A stretch of DNA of 64,000 nucleotides from Bisporella sp. PMI_857. Taxonomy: Eukaryota; Ascomycota; Leotiomycetes; Helotiales; Helotiaceae. Where the stretch lies: contig JAJSPD010000024.1 in the NCBI GenBank assembly GCA_021307315.1, forward strand, positions 636,151 through 700,150, in the 5' to 3' direction. Below, one piece after another: positions 37,606-47,328 of the stretch (its first letter is position 1; each line of letters starts with the position of its first letter). Under the pieces are notes generated by a model. It made no database searches and was not told the origin of the DNA. It saw only the letters and a list, made by a program, of their open reading frames with translations. The position numbers and the translations under genes were made by a program.

Positions 37606-38332
37606 CTTCAATATCAGAATAAACCAGACTGTCTAGCTTCGTTAATATGAAGTAGGTGAGCCAGGTTGATGACAACAGATCGACTTGGAGATATCGTGCT
37701 CAAGTCTAGGGTTCCAGAAAGACTCGTGATAGAAATAACAAACTCGAAGCGAGCCCGTATTCACCCAATATCACAATTGTAATTGCTATTTGTGCACATT
37801 ATCAAGAAAGATTCACTAAACAGGGTCTCTAGATATGGCCGACAAATGCTCCATGTATGCTTCATAAAAGAGAGAAAATGCTAGAAATACAAGAGAATCA
37901 GAGAAGTTTGCACATCGTGATTTCCAGTGAATCTAATCAAGCTTCTTTGTCTTTTTTTTGGCTCAAATAGACACAGTACTTTTTGGCAAGCAAGCCGATA
38001 TGTAATTGTTTTATAGTGCTAATTGTCCAAGTACAAAGTATCTAATTTCTCAGCCTTGTGCCTGCCCTTGTGATTATGAGATCTGCTGCTTTAATCTCGT
38101 CTTTATCGACAAGAAAAGGCTTAAGGCAGCAATGACCATGCTCACGGGATGGAAAGCCTCGGCTCTCAACTTTCACATTTCCCGGAGCATTTTCAGAAGC
38201 AATGCCAATGCTAATCCCATACCATGTCTTGACAGCAAAGTGACCATTTCTCCTTACATTCCACGCTTCCAGATGTGATACGATTAAATCACATTGTACC
38301 AGAACGTTCGTCGCGATCGAAGTTATCTAACA
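37606..38332. promoter_or_regulatory. Divergent promoter: PARN-like / peroxin
   Basis: About 730 nt between divergent start codons. No coding sequence recognised. Confidence 0.45.
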
Positions 38333-39742
38333 ATGGCTCCATCAGCTACAATGGCTACTACTCTCGTACCTACCCAAGAAACACTCACATCTTCACAGCT
38401 TCTCTCGTCCTCAATATCCTCCTTATCGACCTCGTCCTCGCGCCATACCTCTTCACAAATATCCAAAATCTATCGTCAGTCTTCTACCTTGTTTCTCACG
38501 CGTCGATTACCAGAATCTTTGTCTACAATCCTCCCGGTAATAAGCCCTCCCAGCGATGATGATACGGTGACCGATGCGAGCGGGGAGTCAGCACCGGTTG
38601 CAAAAGCATCGCGAACAACTAGGGTCAAGGTTTGGAGCTTGTATCTTACCATACTGAACGCGATTCTGGAGCTGGATCCGGAGGAAGGTAAACATGCATT
38701 TGGGAGCACGGAATTCAGAGGTCTGGTCAGCAAGGTGCGGGACGGAGACATCTGGGAGGAAGTGGTGAGGAACGGCTACAGAGGCAATGAAGGCGATGTA
38801 GATTCGGATGTTGTGATAAATCTGTACGTGTTCTACCATCGCGCAACGAGGAATACTACTAACATATAAGCTAGAGCTACACTCCTACTAGCACATGCTC
38901 GCAATCAGAAGATCAACCAACAACGGCTAGAAAACTACCTCGCAGCTACATCCTCGCCCAATTTAGACGTCAACTCTCGATTACAAGACTATCGTAACGG
39001 TGCTCGGTCACCAACGAAACATTCTGGAACCGATACCCCTCGGGATCTTAATGCGCGGGTCAAGATTCTTGAATTATACACTTTACACGTACTTTTACGG
39101 AATAATGAATGGGATTATGCTCGAGATTTTATCACCATTTCTGAAATCTTAGACGAAGAACGGCGTGAGGCATTCCTGCAAGCCTTGCAAAGCCTACAAG
39201 ATGAGCGAGACGAGGAAAGAAGAAGAGAAAGAGAAGAGAGGCGGTATGAAGAGGAGCTTCGAGAAAAGGAGCGGAGAGCACGACAAGAAGAGGAACGAGC
39301 ACGAGAGAGGGCGCGAGTACGTCAAGAGGAAGAAGACTATGGCGTGGAGGACACACCTCCACCATCTGCGAATGGAAACGGATCGCAGAAAGCTCGCAGT
39401 GCGAATGGCTCAGTGAAAGGAGGATCATCCGCTCGAAGCAAGACAATAAAATCACCTGAAGTGCGAGCTTCAAAATCACCAGCTAAGGCCGTTGCACCTC
39501 CTCCTTCGCTCGTACAACGGGCTTCCAATGTCATTCTCAATCTGCGGACACTACTTGAAAATATGGCTGTCAACTCCAGTAGGAACCCATTACTGCTTCT
39601 TCAGCTGATGACCTGCATCATTGGAATTCTGCTGGTTATCGGGAAGCGAAGTGTCAGGGAGAGAGTGAAAAAGTTAGTAACTCAAGGGTTCGCAAAAGTG
39701 AAACAAACGGCTGGTATGGGGGTTAAAGTTAGCTATATCTAA
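38333..39742 (+). CDS. PEX26: PEX26-like tail-anchored peroxin
   Basis: Exons 38333-38823 and 38875-39742 give 452 residues. Ser/Thr-rich N-terminus, then an alpha-helical repeat region ([69 protein letters not shown]). Next is a long charged coiled coil of Glu/Arg (about residues 265-325), a disordered Ser-rich linker, and one hydrophobic segment near the C-terminus ([19 protein letters not shown]) followed by basic residues, i.e. a tail anchor. This matches the fungal PEX26/PEX15-type proteins that recruit the PEX1-PEX6 AAA ATPase to peroxisomes. The family name is from memory of fungal annotations and is less certain than the architecture. A second in-frame Met lies at 38351. Confidence 0.72.
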
Positions 39743-40076
39743 AATATATAATTTGCAACCTGTATATTACTTTTATGGTTTGGAGCCCATAGCATGGCCC
39801 TGGAGTTTATGATGGATGATATGGGATCACGGACCGGATATATAATATATTATGAACGCTTTGCGCACTTCTCATTGGCGTGCTGGAAATTGTGTTCCTT
39901 CAGTCAAAGACATTTTCAAATACATTCCGCAGGCACGTAGTTGGGACTTTTATGAATTCGCTATCTGTCATGTTCTCATTTACTCCGGACTCCAAAATAT
40001 GCGGTCTTGATCCTAAACGTACAATGCAATTTCCCTAGGCTATCATCAGGAAAAGAAAACCCTGAGGTTCTGCGCC
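39743..40076. other. Convergent 3' region
   Basis: 334 nt between two convergent genes (peroxin and lectin); it should hold both polyadenylation regions. Confidence 0.45.
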
Positions 40077-41541
40077 TCAAAGGTATTTCTTATAAGGCCC
40101 ATTTGCCTTCCTCCGCTTATACCACACATAGGCACCTACGAGTAATGCCTGGCTTCCAAACACCACCAGCAAGAAGCCGGCAATACCTGTCTTGTGCTCG
40201 GCAATCCCACCAAGGACATTCACGTGATTCTCTCTCACGTCGTTTCTCAGACCTGCTACGTGTCTATCCAGCGCATTGTGCAGGTCTGCTTTCGTTTGAC
40301 GCACATCAGCCTGTATGCTATCAAGTTTCTTCTCAAACGTGGTCATGTAGTCGAGCTTCGAAATGCTTTGTTCGAGACGTGTCAGAGCCGCTTGTACGCC
40401 ATCCTGTGCATGCGTGGTAAACGACCTTGAGGACTGGATCTCGTTGGCAAGCGCGTTGATATGCTTCATCATTGCCTGCAGTCGATTGTGCAGATCTGCA
40501 AACTGTGCATCCGAGTTCTTGAACTGAGACGCGGGTGCATCTGGCGGGTCATCAAAAGAGTATGTAGGGATATCACCATCCTTCGCGTGGTTGCGTGCCC
40601 CTTTACTATTGCCCCCTTGCTGTTTCAACGGCTTTACATTCTCAAACTCCTGGTGATGAGCACCAGTGTACTCTCCCCAACCTGCATGCGGATCTGCGTG
40701 CGGGTCTACGATATCGGGAGTATGTGATTCGGTGGTCACGACGAACTTGAAAACTTCGAAAGAATCAGCATTTTCAGTGCTCGCTGCGGTGAGACCAAAG
40801 TTGTAGCCGATGGGCAGCTTGATCTTGGTGGAATCGAAGCAGAGCTTCCCATCTACTTCGACACTGAATTTGTCGGCGCTCTGCTTGATGGCGACGCGCG
40901 AGGGCCGCCCGAGATTGCGGTAGGAGTATTCGCAGTGCCCGAAGGCGAGGGAGTCAACGCTGTGGTGTGCTTTGTATTCTGTACTCCCGTCGTTGAGAAA
41001 TCCGCGGATGAATCCGCCCTATATATCTTGAGCTGGTGTTTCTTACTTAGGGGGGCAGTGAGTAGCTTACTGATCCGGCATACTGGTCAATCACTAGTGC
41101 GAGACCATCAAATTTGCCAACCGTGTATATGCTTGATGTGCCAATTTGCTCTCTTCCTTGCGCAGTGTACCATATTTGTAGATTACCACCTCCTCTCTCT
41201 GGGCCACTTGCCCTAAAGTCGATATCTGCCGTCCATTGACTGTACAATAAAGGCTTCTCGGCCCATGCTGCCCCTCTCTGCTGGCCAGGAGCAGGTGGCG
41301 TCAGTACTAATTTATTCGACAGGATTTCTGGAGGCCAATCACTTCCAAGCAAGTGCCAATGAGGTACTGCTTTCAGGTTTGGTGATATCCTGAATGCGTT
41401 AGCGATCGGCTGCCCAATTATTCTATGTATTACTTACTTCCCAGATTGACCAAAACTCAGCTCACTGTTCAGATATGAAGCTTGCGCATATGCAAGCAAG
41501 GCTGTAGAGACAAGGCCAACGGGCGCTTTGAAAAAAACCAT
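40077..41541 (-). CDS. L-type lectin cargo receptor (ERGIC-53/Emp47-like)
   Basis: Three exons (41541-41438, 41389-41071, 41018-40077) give 454 residues. Signal peptide MVFFKAPVGLVSTALLAYAQA, then an L-type lectin domain: LSFGQSGKISPN, LLGSDWPPEILSNKLVLTPP, FDGLALVIDQYAG and DGKLCFDS. This is followed by a lumenal coiled coil (about residues 290-390), one transmembrane segment (GIAGFLLVVFGSQALLVGAYVW) and a short basic cytosolic tail ending KKYL. The final KKYL is a KKxx dilysine ER-retrieval signal. These proteins cycle between ER and Golgi and carry N-glycosylated cargo. Calcium and sugar specificity cannot be judged here. It sits next to ALG8, which builds the glycan such lectins recognise. 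Confidence 0.9.
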
Positions 41542-41637
41542 TGTCGTGAAAGAGCTTTAGCAAAGCTTCAATCTGACCTTTAATGATATGTAGCTACGCA
41601 AATCATAAGAATTGGTGTTGTGAAACTCGACAGATTT

Positions 41638-41850
41638 TTATTTCGTGTCCCGTTTCTTGAGGACAGCTTGCAGCGTCGTCTTAAGCAGGTCTGTCAGGCA
41701 ATATAAACCGATAGCGGCAAACACCAGATTGCGAATTGGTTTTCCAAGTCTGATAATTGATGGGCCAAATTCGATCACAAACTTGTGGTTTACAGAATGA
41801 TTAACAGAATGCTTGACCACTAATTCTGTAGGAAGAAATGCGGCGTCCAT
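41638..41850 (-). CDS. Small membrane protein, unknown function
   Basis: Single-exon frame of 70 residues beginning MDAAFLPTELVVKHSVNH and containing a direct NHSVNH repeat. The segment GKPIRNLVFAAIGLYCLTDLL includes one probable transmembrane helix (about residues 40-60), followed by a lysine-rich tail. It lies about 100 nt upstream of the lectin start and about 150 nt from the divergent ALG8 start, so the gap is too short for much else. I do not recognise the family. Its composition looks like a real small single-pass protein rather than a random frame. Confidence 0.6.
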   Translation of the reverse strand: MDAAFLPTELVVKHSVNHSVNHKFVIEFGPSIIRLGKPIRNLVFAAIGLYCLTDLLKTTLQAVLKKRDTK

Positions 41851-41999
41851 TATTATATCTACATGAAGCTGTACATGTGCTGAGGCAAGTCAGAACCCCT
41901 GCCTCAGCGTTGCCAAGCTTCAGCTGTGGCCCGTTATTTTTATCCACACCATCACCAGCCTCATCCCTCTGAACACTCCGCCCAGTTGGAGATGTCTCA

Positions 42000-43653
42000 A
42001 TGGCGGACCTGTATCCATCGATAGCACAGTGTGCGGTTGTAGCCACCGCGTTTAAAGTGCTACTCTTCCCTGCTTAGTGAGTTTGTTAAGCTGTATCTGC
42101 TAAGCAGAAGCTAATCAAAAATTGTAGCAAATCAACGGATTTTGAAGTGCATAGGAATTGGCTAGCGATCACGAACAGCTTGCCGCTAAAAGAATGGTAC
42201 TACGAGAAGACTTCAGAATGGACACTCGACTATCCCCCTTTCTTCGCATACTTCGAGTGGACGCTGTCTCAGTTGGCAAAGCTGGTAGACCCTGTTATGC
42301 TGAGGGTGTATAACTTGGAATATGATAGCTGGCAAACAATCTATTTCCAAAGAACAACTGTCATTGCCTCCGAGTTTGTCCTGCTTTATGCCCTGCATCT
42401 GTAAGAATCAAGTCGTATATGGAATAATTTTCCCTAACGTTCTCCAGCTTCATCAAGTCCTCCCCGCTAGCTTTGAAGCGCCCTTCCCACGCCGCCGCAC
42501 TGTCAATATTCCTTTCACCAGGACTTTTAATCATTGACCATGTTCATTTCCAATACAACGGATTTTTGTATGGGCTTTTGATATTGTCTTTAGTTCTGGC
42601 AAGGAAGAAGTCAACAGTTTTAATTAGTGGATTGCTATTCGCAGCCCTCCTATGCCTGAAGCACATCTACCTGTACCTTGCGCCAGCATATTTCGTGTTC
42701 TTGCTGCGGTCCTATTGCTTAGGCCCCAAGTCTATATTCCACATAAAATTTGGAAATGCCATTAAGCTAGGGACAGGAATAATCGCGATTTTTGGCGCCG
42801 CATTTGGGCCATTTGCATATTGGCAGCAGATACCTCAATTACTGAGCCGGCTTTTTCCTTTTTCTAGGGGTCTTTGCCATGCCTACTGGGCGCCGAATGT
42901 GTGGGCGATTTACTCCTTCACGGATCGAGTAATGATCTATGGTTGGTAGCCTCAGCCCTGAGGTACATATGCAAGGCTGACAAAATCTTAGTCGCTCCGC
43001 GTCTTGGTCTCACAGTTAATCATGATGCTGTAAACAGCGTCACACGAGGTCTAGTAGGCGATACAGCTTTTGCTGTACTTCCTGAGATTACACCTAGGAC
43101 TACGTTTGTCTTGACTCTATTGTTCCAGGTTATTCCGCTCGTAAAGCTTTTTTTTGATCCGACATGGGATACTTTCATCGGAGCAGTGACTCTGTGCGGC
43201 TATGCATCTTTTCTCTTCGGTTGGCACGTTCACGAGAAAGCCATTCTTCTGGTAATCATTCCCTTCAGTCTTATCGCACTTAAAGACCGTCGGTATCTTG
43301 GCGTCTTCCGCCCTCTCGCAGTCGCAGGTCATGTTTCCCTCTTCCCATTATTATTCACAGCAGCCGAGTTTCCCATCAAGACCGTGTACACCATCTTCTG
43401 GCTCGTTCTATTCCTTCTAGCTTTCGACCGACTCGCACCAGCCTCAAACCGTAGCAGGATTTTCCTGCTGGATAGATTCAGCTTGCTCTACATTGCGATC
43501 AGCATACCATTGATCCTATATACGTCACTGCTGCACGGGATTTTGTTTGGCAAAACCTTAGAGTTTTTGCCTTTGATGTTTACGAGCTCGTACTCTGCCG
43601 TTGGGGTAGTCGGAAGCTGGCTAGGGTTCTTGGTCGTTTATTTCACGAGTTAG
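42000..43653 (+). CDS. ALG8: ALG8 alpha-1,3-glucosyltransferase (N-glycan assembly)
   Basis: Four exons (42000-42076, 42128-42400, 42448-42941, 42992-43653) give 501 residues. Multi-spanning ER membrane protein of the ALG6/ALG8 family. Motifs: [35 protein letters not shown] (the lumenal acidic loop with the catalytic Asp); [49 protein letters not shown]; and [14 protein letters not shown]. The H-x-H-E-K-A form is the one seen in ALG8/ALG6. It adds the second glucose to the dolichol-linked Glc1Man9GlcNAc2 donor. The third intron starts GTTGGT, a weak donor, but the frame only continues through it. The start [10 protein letters not shown] is the only ATG giving the conserved N-terminal helix. 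Confidence 0.93.
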
Positions 43654-44008
43654 ATTTGAAAACGATACCCTTTCCTCAAGATATTGTTGATAGAACAGTC
43701 GCTAGAAGGCTAGACTCTTGTCGAGATTAGTCGCCCAGGAATGTACAAAATTTTCTTTGCCGTACTTTAAAAATTGGTCATTGGATGTGCCACACCGCAA
43801 CACCGCAGCCACTGGAAAGACCATTATCTACTGAGTTTTAAGGCTTGTTTAGGCTTAAATAACTAAAATCCGCATGACTCAAAGTCATAAATAAAGTGCG
43901 TCATTTCTTTCATGTCCATACACATCGATATCAACTTCTAAAGCTCTACTGGACATCACCATATCTTATGTCTACCTGCGACAAGCAAGAGGTCAAGATA
44001 ACCCCACC
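43654..44008. other. Convergent intergenic region
   Basis: About 355 nt of 3' regions for ALG8 and the following minus-strand frame; no feature recognised. Confidence 0.4.
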
Positions 44009-44467
44009 TCATCTTAGCCTACATCTAGTGATGCTTATTGATTTATAACAGACCTCCTCTGGCTCAGTCAAATCATCGTGCTTGGCTATATTATCTCTCT
44101 TCTCAATCTCCTTAAGATTTCTCTTTTTCGCTTCTCCCCGACGCAATGTGCGCTCAGCCCTTTTCATTTGCGCCTTCTTCCTCGCTGAAAGCTCTGGTGG
44201 CGTATTATAGCCTACCAAGTAACGAGCATTCTTCTCGGGCGAGCTTAGTGTTTCCCCGGAAGGCTCCCCGGAGCCGCTCTCGCTATCTGAGCCTATATCG
44301 GATGGCTTGACGAAGAAACTGATTGTCTTAGGCTGATGAGATCCTTCGGATTTGGTTGTGGAAACCATGTTTGCGATTTGTTTAAGTGGAAAATTCGAAT
44401 TAGCCTGTTTGCTTGTCATGCCGCCCAATATACTGTGTGCTTGAGTTTCAAAGTTATGTATGTTCAA
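44009..44467 (-). CDS. Hypothetical basic, Ser-rich protein
   Basis: Intron-free frame of 152 residues. An internal Met at 44419 (MTSKQANSNFPLKQ) could be the true start. It has a Ser/Gly/Glu-rich segment (SDSESGSGEPSGETLSSPEK), then YLVGYNTPPELSARKKAQMKR and a strongly basic helix (RAERTLRRGEAKKRNLKEIEKR). No domain recognised; a nucleic-acid-binding or nucleolar protein would fit the composition, but that is a guess. Confidence 0.5.
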   Translation of the reverse strand: MNIHNFETQAHSILGGMTSKQANSNFPLKQIANMVSTTKSEGSHQPKTISFFVKPSDIGSDSESGSGEPSGETLSSPEKNARYLVGYNTPPELSARKKAQMKRAERTLRRGEAKKRNLKEIEKRDNIAKHDDLTEPEEVCYKSISITRCRLR

Positions 44468-44995
44468 CTTATAGTTAAGAATGAGGCTATGGGAGATAGA
44501 TAAGGGTTATGCGAGAAGTTATACACTGGAAGCTAGAATTGTTCTGGAGACTTTCGAAGCTGTTCGAGTCTCTCTGCTTTGTTTTTATTTTATTATATAT
44601 ATTAAAAAAAGGTCATTTGACCAAGGACAAAGATCTGTGGATATTACTTTTTAACCTTACTGCATTTCAGCTTGTGCTTAATCATTTCTAATAGCGATCA
44701 GACTTTTGTTCCATAAGATTCACTATCAAGAGCTTATACTCCGACCACGACAAAGAACAACACGATAATGGCGGGTTTGCTCTTTCAGTTTTGCACGCCA
44801 TTGTGGTTGACATAAAGGGCTTCCTCAAGTCTATTGTTCAATGGATATTGAACAAAATATTTACGGTGATTATATATCTGTCGCAATCGTGAAGGTTATC
44901 GTAAATTCTAGCATCTCAATAACTACTACAAAAGCACGACCTTTCATTATTAGTCTAATACTGCAATTACACAAAGTAATTCCAACCCCCTCACA
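44468..44995. other. Intergenic between two small genes
   Basis: About 530 nt, likely a divergent promoter for the two small hypothetical genes. No repeat or RNA recognised. Confidence 0.35.
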
Positions 44996-45373
44996 ATGTC
45001 TAACATGTCACAGAGTCAGCGCGATCTACTCGCTCACACAGGGGCTGAGGTCTTCTTCAATAGTTTCAGAATCGCTCCAGTCCAACAGCAAGCTACCACA
45101 CAGCAAGTAAGAGAAGTAAAGTCCCGGCCTCAGGATGAAGGTTGCGATCCAGAGTCATTAGCCCTTTCCGACGAAGAAAGCGAGGGTTTTCTGACTAAAA
45201 TCGACGAGAAAAAGGGAAGTAACCGCCCCTTTCGCTGTCAGATACTTGTCCGGGCTGGCCCAAAGACAGGTAAGACATGCAATAGCTATTTTGCAAGCCA
45301 GGAGGAGAGGGACAGACATTGGACTGAAGAACACCCCGTGGAGTTTGTACTTATCCCAGTTAGCAGCCAATAG
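44996..45373 (+). CDS. Small protein with C2H2-like zinc-finger end
   Basis: Single exon, 125 residues, starting MSNMSQSQRDLLAHTG. The middle is acidic (LALSDEESEGFLTKIDEKK). The C-terminal 45 residues contain RCQILVRAGPKTGKTC, then HWTEEHPVEF. The spacing C-x13-C then H-x4-H is close to a C2H2 finger with a long Cys-Cys interval. The codons are unambiguous and no introns are needed. It is not a named family I recognise. A MITE begins 42 nt after the stop, so the element lies in this gene's 3' region. Confidence 0.5.
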   Translation: MSNMSQSQRDLLAHTGAEVFFNSFRIAPVQQQATTQQVREVKSRPQDEGCDPESLALSDEESEGFLTKIDEKKGSNRPFRCQILVRAGPKTGKTCNSYFASQEERDRHWTEEHPVEFVLIPVSSQ

Positions 45374-45414
45374 TGCGACACGTCGTTTTGAATTTAAGTA
45401 GTCTTCCTAATGTA

Positions 45415-45661
45415 ACGTCCCTCCCTGTGTAGCGAAACACCCTGCGTGCCGAAACAGACCAATGAAATTGAATAAATTTCGAGCTTAATAGATTGTTATA
45501 TTAAAAGAAATAGTCTAAAAAATATATTACTAATTTTAAATATGAATACTTTCTATTGTGGTTGGTTTAAAAGAGATATTACAAAAGAAAAAATCTAAAT
45601 CCTTGCGATTTTATTGGTCGGTTTCGGCACGCAGGGTGTTTCGCTACGCAGGGAGGGACGT
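45415..45661. mobile_element. MITE with 49-bp inverted termini
   Basis: 247-bp element flanked by TA on both sides (45413-45414, 45662-45663). The first 49 bp (starting ACGTCCCTCCCTG) match the reverse complement of the last 49 bp with two differences (TGTGTAG against TGCGTAG, AAACAGACC against AAACCGACC). The first difference is a C-to-T type change. The AT-rich centre contains no open frame, so it is non-autonomous. The TA duplication points to mobilisation by a Tc1/mariner-type transposase. Its termini differ from those of the Fot1/pogo element at 5.5 kb. Confidence 0.9.
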
Positions 45662-47138
45662 TAACCAACTTTCTTTTGAATTTGAAATGGTTTTCCAAAT
45701 GTGAATGCGCTTCTTTGAGGAGTACTGTGAACCTGTCGTCTAAATACCCTCATTGCCAGCGCGGCATGTTAACCGAGATATTTCAGGGGTAGAGCCGCGC
45801 ATTGATGATGTGATAGGATAGGAATGGACTAGAGAATAGATTCACAAGGTCGGCATGTTGGTATGGTAATAATTAGTGCTTTTGGTTGGGGACTCGAGTT
45901 TTGCGAATGGACATAAACATAAAAGCTGACTCGGTGTTCTGGAAGATCTAAGCTGTCATTCGATGGGGTATGACATGTTTGCCGTTGCCCCTGACTAGGC
46001 GAGCTTGGCAAACGTTGGCTCTTGATCAGTGGTGGTTTGTTCTTTATTCTGTTGAGCTTCTTTCATAAGCGTGATGATGATATAGAGTCGGTTCAGGTAG
46101 ATAGATTAATATTGAAGCGAAAAGTTTTTAGTGTAGACAGCTCGGGTGATTCGGGTCTGTGTCCAGACTTCTGTTCAAAGGACGATGTGCCCCAGGTGCT
46201 CGCTTATCTTGGACTAAGCCTAATCGGTCCAACCAAACAGTCCAACAGAGGTACAATGCCTGGCACTTCTATATCACAGCCAAAAATTATAGTTCACTCT
46301 CAGATATGGTTGCAACTACGCCAACCCAGAAGTCTCTCAATAATATTAGCTATAGCATTGCGCATGTGCCATATTACCTTCGAGAATAGATGAAGGTCAA
46401 CTCCGGATCACCAGAGGGCAGGGGCCACTTGACATCCTAGGGGATGAGCGACCATAATAGCGGCTTTCAGGACAAGTGAAGCATTTTGGGCCATCTTTAA
46501 TGGCATCTGGCCACAATCATCTCGTTTAAATCGATCCCCGCATCATCTGAGCATTTTATCATAGAAGAAATCCCATAATATCGCTACCCCTGAGAATTTT
46601 CATCGAGGCGCATCCGCTCTCCACGACTACGACTTTTCCTACAAGCACCAGTTTTCTTCCGCAAGGATTAATGATTGTATAGGTCAAATAAATTGCACAT
46701 ATGACTACTTGAATTGATCGCCAGTTCTCGCGGAACAAAATGAGTCCACGAAAGTGGTTGCAATGCATGTTGATGGGATTTTGATATGTGTTTGGTGGGT
46801 CATGAGGGTAGAGGGGTATTTGCCCAACGCTTTCCGGCTCGGGAGAGCGAGGCTGAAGATCCATCCACAACCCTTGTCCTTTTGCCTTGTTGTGACCACG
46901 GCAGCCACGCTAACCTTTTGAACCCATTTCTTCTCCCCCAGGCCTACTCTTGCTTTTGCTCTTCCACCCAAAAAATACTCCACGCGTTCCCGGCTCAACC
47001 TCCTACATCGACCACAACTCGACTTCATCACTTAATCCGCTTCATGCGACTCGTCTAGATTTACGCAAGAGATTCTGACGCGTCGAGAGACATATCTGTA
47101 AGCCCGCATCTTGATATACCCCCCCTTCGTCAAGCACA
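45662..47138. other. Intergenic, upstream of ITC1
   Basis: About 1.5 kb. Open frames at 46022-46393 (plus) and 46559-47031 (minus) have no recognisable features. The last several hundred bases are pyrimidine-rich and likely the ITC1 promoter and leader. Confidence 0.4.
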
Positions 47139-47298
47139 ATGAAGAGCCTAAGTTTCTTTAACCTTTTCCGCAACATTGCTTCACGTCACATCCGCGCTCC
47201 ATTTGCTCTGCCATCTGCAATTATATGTAATATATGAGCTTTATTGCTTGTACATAAGAACTAACCACTTTTCTTCCGCAGGGTTTCCGGCACGCTGA
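47139..47298 (+). other. Upstream ORF in the ITC1 leader
   Basis: An ATG at 47139 opens a 32-codon frame ending TGA at 47237 if unspliced. If a leader intron (47227-47281) is removed it becomes a 34-codon frame ending at 47298. The peptide MKSLSFFNLFRNIASRHI is basic, hydrophobic and free of acidic residues, resembling a mitochondrial presequence. It precedes the ITC1 start at 47329 and may repress or mark an alternative product. Confidence 0.5.
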
Positions 47299-47328
47299 CC
47301 TCACATACTACATGCTTGAACCGGCAGA

